Source of the DNA: an uncultured Bacteroidales bacterium
GTDB lineage: Bacteria; Bacteroidota; Bacteroidia; Bacteroidales; WCHB1-69
Length of the DNA stretch: 28,469 nt
Assembly: GCA_937949745.1 (NCBI GenBank)
Contig: CALECM010000066.1
Coordinates: 1 to 28,469, forward strand
Direction: 5' to 3'
Shown here: positions 7,704-14,811 of the stretch, in pieces
Position numbering within the stretch: the first letter of the stretch is position 1
How the letters are laid out: each line of letters begins with the position of its first letter
The notes under the pieces: model-generated
Databases searched by the model: none
Told to the model about the DNA's origin: nothing
What the model saw: the letters and a program-made list of their open reading frames with translations, nothing else
Position numbers and translations under genes: made by a program

Positions 7704-9668
7704 TTAATTCGTTACCACAGAACCCAGGATATGGGCCAATTCTTTTCGTCTTTCCAGGATAACCGTTAATTTTAAGGTAATACCATCGATAACTTCCTGA
7801 GAGTGATCCTGTGATAATTCCTGCATCAATTGCGTTTTATACTCTTCTAAAATACGCAATTTAAGCATATTGAGATGTGATTCTACTTCACTGTTCAATT
7901 TCTGGAGATTATTGGACAAGGTATTCGTGGTCATGTCAAACCGGGTTTCCCATTCCGGACTATAATCAGGATCCGCATTGATCAGATGGGTGAGTACGAA
8001 ATTACGTATTTCCTGTTGTTCATGCAAAGAAAAAAACTTCTTGATCGCATCCTGGTCGGGAGCATTGGGTGCGAATAATGCGTACTCTTCATATATAGCC
8101 CTGTATAAAGGTGTCGACAGGCAAATATCATCCTCATACAACTCGTCGAAAATATGCTGATCAATCCGGGTCTTCGCAAATATTTTCAATCCGTCGTCAT
8201 TTTTCTTTTCCACATCGATTTCGTACATCCCGAATTTAAGAATAAGCAGGATGATCTTCTTTTCGATCTCTTCCAGAGGCTTTTCTTTTTTCACAGGTTT
8301 TTCCTGCGGAGGAATATTTTCCTGTAAAGGTACCGACCGGTCTTTTTTCCCTTTGTTAATTTTCTCCCAAACGGCTTTTCTTAGCTGGACATTCAACACT
8401 TCTTCGGAAAGGTCGAATATTTCGGCGCATTCTTTCACATAAAAAGCACGGACAATATGATCTTTGATACCGGCGATGGTTCCGATCATTTCGTTTACCA
8501 TGGCAGCACGTTTCACCGGATCTTTTCCCGCTTCTTTCGACATTACTTTCACTTTAAAAAGCAGAAAATCCGTCGCTTCTTTTTCCAGGTAACCGGCAAG
8601 TTCCGTATTCGAATGTTTGCGGGCGAACGAATCCGGATCCTCGCCTTCCGGCAATAATACCACTTTCACATTGAGTCCGGCTTCCAGCAACATATCCACT
8701 CCGCGCATGGAAGCTTTTACACCGGCGGAATCGCCGTCATACAGTACCGTAATATTCAGAGTCTGGGAGGATAGTAATTTGATCTGCCTGTCGGTCAATG
8801 CCGTACCGGAAGATGCCACTACATTCTCGATGCCAGCCTGCGAAAGAGAAATCACATCCGTATAACCTTCCACGAGATATACGTTATCTTTGCTGCGGAT
8901 TGTTTTCTTAGCGAAATAAAATCCGTAAAGGATATCGCTTTTATGATAGATCTCACTTTCGGGAGAATTAAAATATTTGGCCGATTTATCATCTTTTTTC
9001 AGGGTCCGGCCCCCAAAACCCACGACTTTACCCAAACTGTTATGGATCGGAAAAATGACTCTTCCCCGGTAAAAATCGTATTGCTTACCGTTCTCCGTTT
9101 GTTTGGTAAGTCCGGTTTTTAAAAGAAGATCCAACGCATAACCGTTTTTCAAGGCTTCGTGCGTGAAAATATCCCACCCGTCGGGATTATATCCCAATTT
9201 AAATTTTTGGATGGTAGCCTCCGTAAAACCTCTTTCTTTAAAATAGGAAAGCCCTATAGCTTTACCTTCATCGGAAGTGTTTAACTGGTTTGCAAAATAC
9301 TTTTCCGCGAAAGTATTCAGGATAAACATGCTTTCACGTTCACTCTGCAGAGCTTTTTCTTCGGGAGTTTTCTCCTCTTCCTCTTCCAGAGCGATATTAT
9401 ACTTTTTAGCCAGGTATCGTAACGCCTCGGGGTATGATATTTTTTCGTGTTCCATTAAAAAATGGACGGCATTACCTCCGGTATCGCATACAAAACATTT
9501 GAAAATACCTAAACGGGGACTTACATACATGGACGGATTTTTATCATCATGGAAGGGACATACCCCTACCCAATTCTGCCCACGTTTTTTTAAGGAAACA
9601 AAATCTCCTACTACTTCCTCAATTTTTGAGACCAGCATGATCTCATCGACGGTCTGTTTGGAAATCAT
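7704..9668 (-). CDS. dnaG: DNA primase DnaG
   Basis: Primase that lays RNA primers for lagging-strand synthesis at the replication fork; 654 residues, the usual length. The N-terminal CHC2 zinc ribbon is intact (C37, H40, C58, C61). The RNA polymerase core follows, including YFKERGF and the GRVIFPIHNSLGKVVGFGGR block. The Toprim metal site is seen as EGYTD (E267) and DGDSAG (D311, D313), then PEGEDPDSF. The C-terminal third (about 440-654) is charged and variable, as expected for the helicase-binding region. The ATG overlaps the stop of the upstream S41 peptidase gene by one base (TAATG), so the two are likely translationally coupled. Convergent with the POT transporter across a shared terminator. 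Confidence 0.97.
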   Translation of the reverse strand: MISKQTVDEIMLVSKIEEVVGDFVSLKKRGQNWVGVCPFHDDKNPSMYVSPRLGIFKCFVCDTGGNAVHFLMEHEKISYPEALRYLAKKYNIALEEEEEKTPEEKALQSERESMFILNTFAEKYFANQLNTSDEGKAIGLSYFKERGFTEATIQKFKLGYNPDGWDIFTHEALKNGYALDLLLKTGLTKQTENGKQYDFYRGRVIFPIHNSLGKVVGFGGRTLKKDDKSAKYFNSPESEIYHKSDILYGFYFAKKTIRSKDNVYLVEGYTDVISLSQAGIENVVASSGTALTDRQIKLLSSQTLNITVLYDGDSAGVKASMRGVDMLLEAGLNVKVVLLPEGEDPDSFARKHSNTELAGYLEKEATDFLLFKVKVMSKEAGKDPVKRAAMVNEMIGTIAGIKDHIVRAFYVKECAEIFDLSEEVLNVQLRKAVWEKINKGKKDRSVPLQENIPPQEKPVKKEKPLEEIEKKIILLILKFGMYEIDVEKKNDDGLKIFAKTRIDQHIFDELYEDDICLSTPLYRAIYEEYALFAPNAPDQDAIKKFFSLHEQQEIRNFVLTHLINADPDYSPEWETRFDMTTNTLSNNLQKLNSEVESHLNMLKLRILEEYKTQLMQELSQDHSQEVIDGITLKLTVILERRKELAHILGSVVTN

Positions 9669-11425
9669 TAATGAGACACTTTAAACCTTTTAAATGTCTT
9701 GTCATCCTGCATTAAGCCCACTGCCTGCAGAAAAGCATCGTCGCTTTGAAGGAATACCTGGTAAGCATCCCCGAAATTAAATAAATTACGGGCGAATTCA
9801 AACTTCAGGTATTCGTTAATAAATTCCGGAGCTCTATTCTCATTTCTCAATTTAACCGTTTCATTATACGATTCCCGTACGTAAGCGGTAAGCAGTTCAT
9901 CAAGAGCTCTGGTATCCTGCAGATCGGTTATATCGGAATAGAGCGAATCTATCTCGCTTTTCTTACTTTTGACAAAACCGGATAAACGGGATGAAAGATT
10001 CAACGGCACCGTATCCTTCACTCCTTCTTTTCTCGCATAATTCATAAAAGTGTTATAGAGTTCGTCGGAAACTTCAAAATCCCTTTTAAAATCTTCAATG
10101 GTAGGATACAAGGCTTTGTATCTTTCACGGTTGGCTTCCATATAATCCAATGTAAAACTACCGAAAATACCTTTCCTTACCAATTCATTGTACAGGGTGG
10201 AATATTTGGTCGTATCGATCGGGATGAAAATGTCCGGCATGATACCTCCGCCGCCGTAAACTACCCGTTTATTAGGCGTATAATATTTAAGAGAATCCGG
10301 AAAAGAAATACTGTCGGCCGTCAGGTATTCGCCGTGCCTGTACCTGTTGTTCAGATCCTGGTAATATTTATCCAGTCCGTCATTATAAGGTTTCTGGATA
10401 CAACGGCCGGTAGGCGTATAGTAATAGGAAGTTGTAAGGCGGATCATTGACCTGTCGGCGAGATAAAGCGGTTTTTGTACCAGTCCCTTACCGAAAGTAC
10501 GCCGTCCCATAATAAGGCCCCTGTCCCAATCCTGTACCGCACCGGAAACGATCTCGCTGGCCGAAGCCGAGTTCTCGTCTACCAGGACTATCAGTTTTCC
10601 TTTTTTAAATGAACCGTCGCCGGTAGCCATATACTCCTGCTTCTGGTTTCTGAAATTATCGGTATACACAATCATCTGGTCGGCTTTAATAAACTGGTTG
10701 GAAATCCTGAAGGCGACATCCAGATAACCACCGCCATTACCGCGAAGATCGAAGATAAGGTTTTCCATTCCCCGTGCCTTGAGTTTGGTGAGGGCGGTTT
10801 CAAATTCCTCCGGAGAAGTCTGGGCAAAGCGTTCCAGACGAATATAACCGGTTTTCTTGTCCACCATAAAACTGACATTGATACTATTCATTGGGATCTT
10901 ATCCCTGGTAATAAGAAAATCCAAAGGATCGGACCGGCGTCCTCTTTTTACACGAACGGCAACTTTAGAACCCTTTTTCCCGCGCAAATGATTTTGCACC
11001 CAACGGTTATTGACATGGTTCCCTGTAGCTATGGCCGTGTCTACCTGAAGGATCTTATCTCCCACCATTAGTCCGACTTTTTCCGACGGCCCTCCGACCA
11101 GGACTTCCATTACATTGATCGTATCTTTAATAAGCTGAAAAGTAACGCCTATTCCGTCAAATGCACCCTGCAAAGGCTCGTTCATTTGTTGCACATCTTT
11201 TTTGGGAATATAGATGGAGTGCGGATCGAGGTCTTTGAGCATTTCAACAATTCCTTTTTCCACCAGATTATCAAAATTCACCGTATCCACATAAAGATCG
11301 TTCACAGACCTCAGCAATTGGTTCATCTTGGTATTGTTGAGCTGGTAAGAAGAATTCTGGGCGTATGAAAAAACGGATAATGTAACAAGAAATATGGTGA
11401 CCCATATTGAAATGATATATTTCAT
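9668..11425 (-). CDS. S41-family C-terminal processing peptidase
   Basis: Periplasmic serine protease of the CtpA/Prc type, 585 residues from the chosen start. The start is ATG at 11425 because it begins a signal peptide (MKYIISIWVTIFLVTLSVF, then SYAQ/N); the frame stays open to 11497 but that adds an unlikely leader and would overlap the promoter. Domain order: a helical N-terminal part with a DLDPHSIYIP segment; a PDZ domain (about 85-165, GIGVTF to VGDKILQVD); the S41 catalytic core with SASASEI (catalytic Ser about 288) and TFGKG (Lys about 313, 25 residues on, the Ser/Lys dyad spacing of the family). A long C-terminal helical part follows. Its role is probably trimming or turnover of envelope proteins. 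Coupled to dnaG by a one-base overlap. Confidence 0.93.
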   Translation of the reverse strand: MKYIISIWVTIFLVTLSVFSYAQNSSYQLNNTKMNQLLRSVNDLYVDTVNFDNLVEKGIVEMLKDLDPHSIYIPKKDVQQMNEPLQGAFDGIGVTFQLIKDTINVMEVLVGGPSEKVGLMVGDKILQVDTAIATGNHVNNRWVQNHLRGKKGSKVAVRVKRGRRSDPLDFLITRDKIPMNSINVSFMVDKKTGYIRLERFAQTSPEEFETALTKLKARGMENLIFDLRGNGGGYLDVAFRISNQFIKADQMIVYTDNFRNQKQEYMATGDGSFKKGKLIVLVDENSASASEIVSGAVQDWDRGLIMGRRTFGKGLVQKPLYLADRSMIRLTTSYYYTPTGRCIQKPYNDGLDKYYQDLNNRYRHGEYLTADSISFPDSLKYYTPNKRVVYGGGGIMPDIFIPIDTTKYSTLYNELVRKGIFGSFTLDYMEANRERYKALYPTIEDFKRDFEVSDELYNTFMNYARKEGVKDTVPLNLSSRLSGFVKSKKSEIDSLYSDITDLQDTRALDELLTAYVRESYNETVKLRNENRAPEFINEYLKFEFARNLFNFGDAYQVFLQSDDAFLQAVGLMQDDKTFKRFKVSH

Positions 11426-11486
11426 AGAGTTTTTTTTAATAGAGTAGTAATAACGTATTAATATAAAAATTAGTTTATAAAGTATG

Positions 11487-11494
11487 CAAAAATA
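11487..11494 (-). promoter_or_regulatory. -7 box for the S41 peptidase-dnaG operon
   Basis: On the - strand this reads TATTTTTG (TAnnTTTG), about 62 bases before the start at 11425. A -33 element is not clear. It lies inside the longer open frame, supporting the later start. Confidence 0.5.
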
Positions 11495-11610
11495 CAAAAA
11501 AGCCGGTTAAGGATAAGGCAATTAGAACGAGCTTGTGACAAACCGGACGCAGGTTTTGTTCATAATTATTCCATAACCTTATTTTTTAGATTTATTTTCA
11601 ACTTTTTTTG

Positions 11611-11618
11611 TATATTTG
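11611..11618 (+). promoter_or_regulatory. -7 box for tRNA-Cys
   Basis: TATATTTG matches TAnnTTTG and ends 10 bases before the tRNA, consistent with transcription starting near its 5' end. No clear TTTG -33 is visible. Confidence 0.6.
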
Positions 11619-11628
11619 CAGCCGCATT

Positions 11629-11699
11629 GGTCTCTTAGCCGAGTGGTTAGGCACCGGTCTGCAAAACCGTTTACTCCGGTTCGAATCCGGAAGAGACCT
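11629..11699 (+). tRNA. tRNA-Cys (GCA)
   Basis: A complete cloverleaf. Acceptor stem GGTCTCT/AGAGACC (7 bp); D arm GCC/GGC; anticodon loop CTGCAAA with anticodon GCA; T arm TCCGG-TTCGAAT-CCGGA. The base after the acceptor stem is T, the U73 discriminator expected for tRNA-Cys. The anticodon stem has one C-T mismatch at its outer pair. CCA is not encoded. Length 71 fits a short-variable-loop tRNA-Cys. Confidence 0.96.
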
Positions 11700-11710
11700 C
11701 ACCCCCAAGG

Positions 11711-11742
11711 AAGCTGTTTCAAAAAGCGAGACAGCTTTTTTA
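11711..11742 (+). terminator. Terminator after tRNA-Cys
   Basis: AAGCTGTTTC (11711-11720) pairs with GAGACAGCTT (11728-11737) with one G-T pair and a seven-base loop, then a T-tract. It ends the tRNA transcript before the methyltransferase gene. Confidence 0.85.
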
Positions 11743-11787
11743 ATTTGTAATGCTACCGGTAAAGTTGTTTTACCTTAACCATTTAAA

Positions 11788-12507
11788 ATGAGCGCTAAAG
11801 ATCACTTACGAACCCTACTGAACTTCCTGCACCTGGATTTAACCAAAAACCTGGAGTATGACCGGTTGACCAAGGCGATCATGAAAGAGGTGATCCGTCC
11901 GGGATTCAATTGTATTGATGTCGGGTGCCATAAAGGAGAAATACTGGACTATATATTACAATATTCCCCTGACGGAAAGCATTACGGATTCGAGCCGATA
12001 CCCTATTTATACGACCACCTGAAAACCAAATACAAGGGAAAAGCGGAAATATTACCTTATGCGCTTTCCGATAAAACGGGAACTACTACTTTTCAGCTGG
12101 TAAAAAATGCTCCGGCATACAGTGGTATTAATAAAAGAAAATACGATATTAAGGATCCCGAGATCGAAGAAATTCAGGTGGAATTACGCACACTGGATGA
12201 GATAATACCAAAAGATTTAAAGATCAACTTTATTAAAATAGATGTTGAAGGTGGTGAATTCGATGTATTGAAAGGTGGAAAAGACCTCATTAAGAGGAAT
12301 CAGCCTTTTGTGATCTTTGAATTCGGATTAGGCGCCAGTGATTACTACGGAACAAAGCCGGTCGAATTGTATCATTTTCTTACAGGATCAGGATTGAAAA
12401 TCTCAACCCTGAAATCTTTTATTAAAAGAAAACCTTCGCTAACTGCCCACGAATTCGAGTTACTGTACAATACGAATAAAGAATACTATTTTCTTGCATG
12501 GGTTTAA
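11788..12507 (+). CDS. FkbM-family methyltransferase
   Basis: SAM-dependent methyltransferase of the FkbM (Methyltransf_21) family, 239 residues, a typical size. Motif I reads IDVGCHKGE (43-51) and binds SAM. It is followed by the family's GFEP (67-70), an acidic strand end, and IKIDVEGGE (149-157), the strongest FkbM signature, with VLKGG just after. The N-terminal 30 residues are a helical cap. FkbM proteins methylate hydroxyls of sugars or small molecules, often in surface polysaccharide or glycan clusters. Here it stands alone, between a tRNA terminator and a convergent terminator, so its substrate cannot be inferred. The ATG is 46 bases after the terminator stem; I see no clear promoter motif. 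Confidence 0.88.
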   Translation: MSAKDHLRTLLNFLHLDLTKNLEYDRLTKAIMKEVIRPGFNCIDVGCHKGEILDYILQYSPDGKHYGFEPIPYLYDHLKTKYKGKAEILPYALSDKTGTTTFQLVKNAPAYSGINKRKYDIKDPEIEEIQVELRTLDEIIPKDLKINFIKIDVEGGEFDVLKGGKDLIKRNQPFVIFEFGLGASDYYGTKPVELYHFLTGSGLKISTLKSFIKRKPSLTAHEFELLYNTNKEYYFLAWV

Positions 12508-12976
12508 TCAGTTGATCCAATTCTTAAAGCAAATAAAAAGCCGGTAATTACTTTTTTGAGATTAAATTCTAAAGGACGTTTCGCTATCGCCAACATGACA
12601 GTCCTCAATTTCATACCTTCTTTGGATTTAACTATGTCGATAATAATCATTATTGAAAGCATGGTATTATGAAATACTAAGAGGTTTCGCCATTGCTCAA
12701 TATGACAATGGTAATTGATTTTCTTATATAAACTTCACCATAGTCCTTAAAGGAGATTATAGAAGCTAAATAATTATCCGTAATATTTAGATTTTATGAC
12801 TCATTTCGGTCTACTCATTGATCCAAGAATTTATCCAGAATGATAAAAAGTGATTAGAGGTAAAAAATACTGCTATTCATAAACTCTTTAATCAAAAAGA
12901 GAGGCTTTCGCCTCTCTTTTCTGAAATTCAAAATAATATTGTGCTAAAATCAATTACGGAAATAATTGAAGTTTCT
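12508..12976. other. Intergenic gap between fkbM-like gene and ompA-like gene
   Basis: AT-rich, with no credible gene. It holds two degenerate copies of a TTTCGC-AT-GC-CAA-ATGACA motif (12576-12602 and 12681-12709; the second also contains a CCATTG/CAATGG inverted repeat). A strong bidirectional terminator lies near the right end. Confidence 0.7.
12895..12920. terminator. Bidirectional terminator between convergent genes
   Basis: Perfect 11-bp stem AAAAGAGAGGC/GCCTCTCTTTT with a four-base TTTC loop. A-run and T-run flanks make it functional on both strands, serving the methyltransferase (+) and the giant protein-ompA operon (-). Confidence 0.92.
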
Positions 12977-14713
12977 TTATTCCTTGATAATTTTAAATTC
13001 GGTTCTGCGGTTAGCGGCACGGCCTTCCGGAGTGCTGTTGGTATCCGCCGGCCTGTCGAAACCGTATCCTTTACTGATTAAGCGGCTGCGTGAAACTCCT
13101 TTTTCAACCAGTACATTTACAACTGCTTCCGCGCGTTCTAAAGAGAGTTTCCTGTTGTAAGCTGCGGAACCCACATTGTCAGTATGTCCGGATATTTCCA
13201 GTTCCACGGTCGGATTTTCCATCATCAACCTGTATATATTATCGATACCGCCTAAAGATTCCGGTCTCAAAGTAGCTTTTCCGAAATCGAAGAAGATATT
13301 CTTCAATACTACGGTCCTGTCCACTTCAATTTTATCCAGGACGATGACTTTATTGATCACCGGCGCTTTTTCCGTCGCCGGAATATCGATCTTATCCGTA
13401 TAATAGATGTATCCTTCCTTATTAGCGTTGATCACATATTCGCTTCCTACAGGCATGGTGAATAAGTATTCTCCGGTTGTGGCATTGGAAACCACAGCTG
13501 CCAGTACCTTATTGGAAACAGGATCATTAAGTTCAACGGTTGCGGAAAGAGGTTGACGGGTTTTAGAATCCAGTACCATACCTTTGATGGTAGCCATACC
13601 GTCATTACGGGTATCCGTATTGGATAACTGATTGAGCCTGTCCTGCATATCTTTCATCAATTTTTCCAGACTGTCTGCGATACGTTTATTGGCTTCATCC
13701 AGTTCGCGCTGTTTTTTCGCTTCATCTTCCAGTTTCTTATCGGATGCCAGTTTTCCTAACTTGATCCGGATACCGGCTTTTCCGCCGTAAGAGATCAGGT
13801 TAACCCGGTCGGTACGGTTGGAATTGATCATTCCGTTATATTTAATTCCTCCTCCGGTATTGTCATTCGCATTAGGAAGATAATGTTCGGGAGCTTCCAT
13901 CAGTGTAGCATTGCTTCCTGATCCTTTAATATCATTAAAACCATAATCCAGGTATACGCCCAATGTAAAATCAACCCGTTTACCCATGCCGATCAGGAAT
14001 CCGAATTCACCGGTTACGGCAAAGCTGTTCTTGATATCGGTTTTACCGTTCCAACCCAGTCTTTCATTGGGATTATGTACCACACCGAATCCATGTTTAT
14101 TGACTTCCGAGATCGAATATAATCCCATCTCCAGTCCACCTTCATCAGGATAATAACCGGTAACATTTAATCCGCCTTCCTGGGCGTTCATATTATCGAT
14201 TACTTTAAACTGGCTTTGCACCGGAATCTGGGCTTTCACACCCAGCGCCGCATAGATCCCGTGACGTTTTTCTTCCCCGAATTTATACTGGAAATTAAGC
14301 GTCAACGGAATTTCGATAAAATAGCCGGATTGCCTTTCTTCCCAATTGGCAAGACGGGCCCGTAATTCATAATTCCTGCTACTTCCCGAGATAAAATCAT
14401 CATCGATCTGGTTTCCCAGGTTAAAATAATTGTCTTTGGAAAAGGGTGATTCATATTTACCGTATCCTTCATAATAAGAGAATCCCACACCGGTGGATAT
14501 CCCCCAATTCTGTGAAAAATAATATGAATAGCCTATTGTGGCCAAACCGCCTAACCTGACTTTATTCTTTCCAAAAGAGTCTAATTCCTTTAACTTGAAA
14601 TTAAATTTAGTAGCACCGGCCCCTCCGGAAATCGTCAGATGTGAACCTGCTTCCTGAGCGAAAAGGAGGGTATTTATTGCCATTAATAATATGATAATAT
14701 TTATTTTTTTCAT
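12977..14713 (-). CDS. OmpA-family outer-membrane protein with N-terminal barrel
   Basis: Envelope protein of 578 residues from the chosen ATG at 14713, which opens a signal peptide (MKKINIIILLMAINTLLFAQ). An in-frame upstream ATG at 14767 would bury that signal, so I reject it. Domains: a beta-rich N-terminal barrel-like region (about 20-325) of alternating aromatic strands (YSYYFSQNWGIS, FIEIPLTLNFQY); a charged coiled coil (about 325-365); a carboxypeptidase-regulatory-like beta-sandwich (about 370-455, IKGMVLDSKTRQPL); and a C-terminal OmpA peptidoglycan-binding domain (about 470-578), with FFDFGKATLRPES, SGHTDNVG and AANRRTEFKI. It should span the outer membrane and grip the cell wall. 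It follows the giant T9SS protein by 98 bp on the same strand; a role as its surface partner or anchor is my inference. Confidence 0.85.
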   Translation of the reverse strand: MKKINIIILLMAINTLLFAQEAGSHLTISGGAGATKFNFKLKELDSFGKNKVRLGGLATIGYSYYFSQNWGISTGVGFSYYEGYGKYESPFSKDNYFNLGNQIDDDFISGSSRNYELRARLANWEERQSGYFIEIPLTLNFQYKFGEEKRHGIYAALGVKAQIPVQSQFKVIDNMNAQEGGLNVTGYYPDEGGLEMGLYSISEVNKHGFGVVHNPNERLGWNGKTDIKNSFAVTGEFGFLIGMGKRVDFTLGVYLDYGFNDIKGSGSNATLMEAPEHYLPNANDNTGGGIKYNGMINSNRTDRVNLISYGGKAGIRIKLGKLASDKKLEDEAKKQRELDEANKRIADSLEKLMKDMQDRLNQLSNTDTRNDGMATIKGMVLDSKTRQPLSATVELNDPVSNKVLAAVVSNATTGEYLFTMPVGSEYVINANKEGYIYYTDKIDIPATEKAPVINKVIVLDKIEVDRTVVLKNIFFDFGKATLRPESLGGIDNIYRLMMENPTVELEISGHTDNVGSAAYNRKLSLERAEAVVNVLVEKGVSRSRLISKGYGFDRPADTNSTPEGRAANRRTEFKIIKE

Positions 14714-14768
14714 TTTCAATTCATTTAAAATTTTAGTTCTTAAATATTCTTCCTTATTCAAATTCAAA

Positions 14769-14802
14769 CATTCCCCGGAATCCGGAAAGATTCCGGAGAA
14801 TG
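14769..14802 (-). other. Strong hairpin between the giant gene and the OmpA gene
   Basis: CATTC-C-CCGGAATC pairs with GATTCCGG-A-GAATG around a six-base loop: 13 pairs with one mismatch. It starts 9 bases after the giant gene's stop. The sequence after it on the - strand is T/A-mixed rather than a clean T-run, so it may be a leaky terminator or an mRNA-stabilising stem rather than a full stop. Confidence 0.7.
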
Positions 14803-14811
14803 AAATAAATA

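Noticed and set aside
11426..11497. Longer N-terminus for the S41 peptidase
   Set aside because: It would place 24 residues before a clear signal peptide and include the -7 box within the coding sequence; the ATG at 11425 fits better.
14714..14767. Longer N-terminus for the OmpA-family protein
   Set aside because: It would put 18 charged residues before a textbook signal peptide; the ATG at 14713 is the more likely start.
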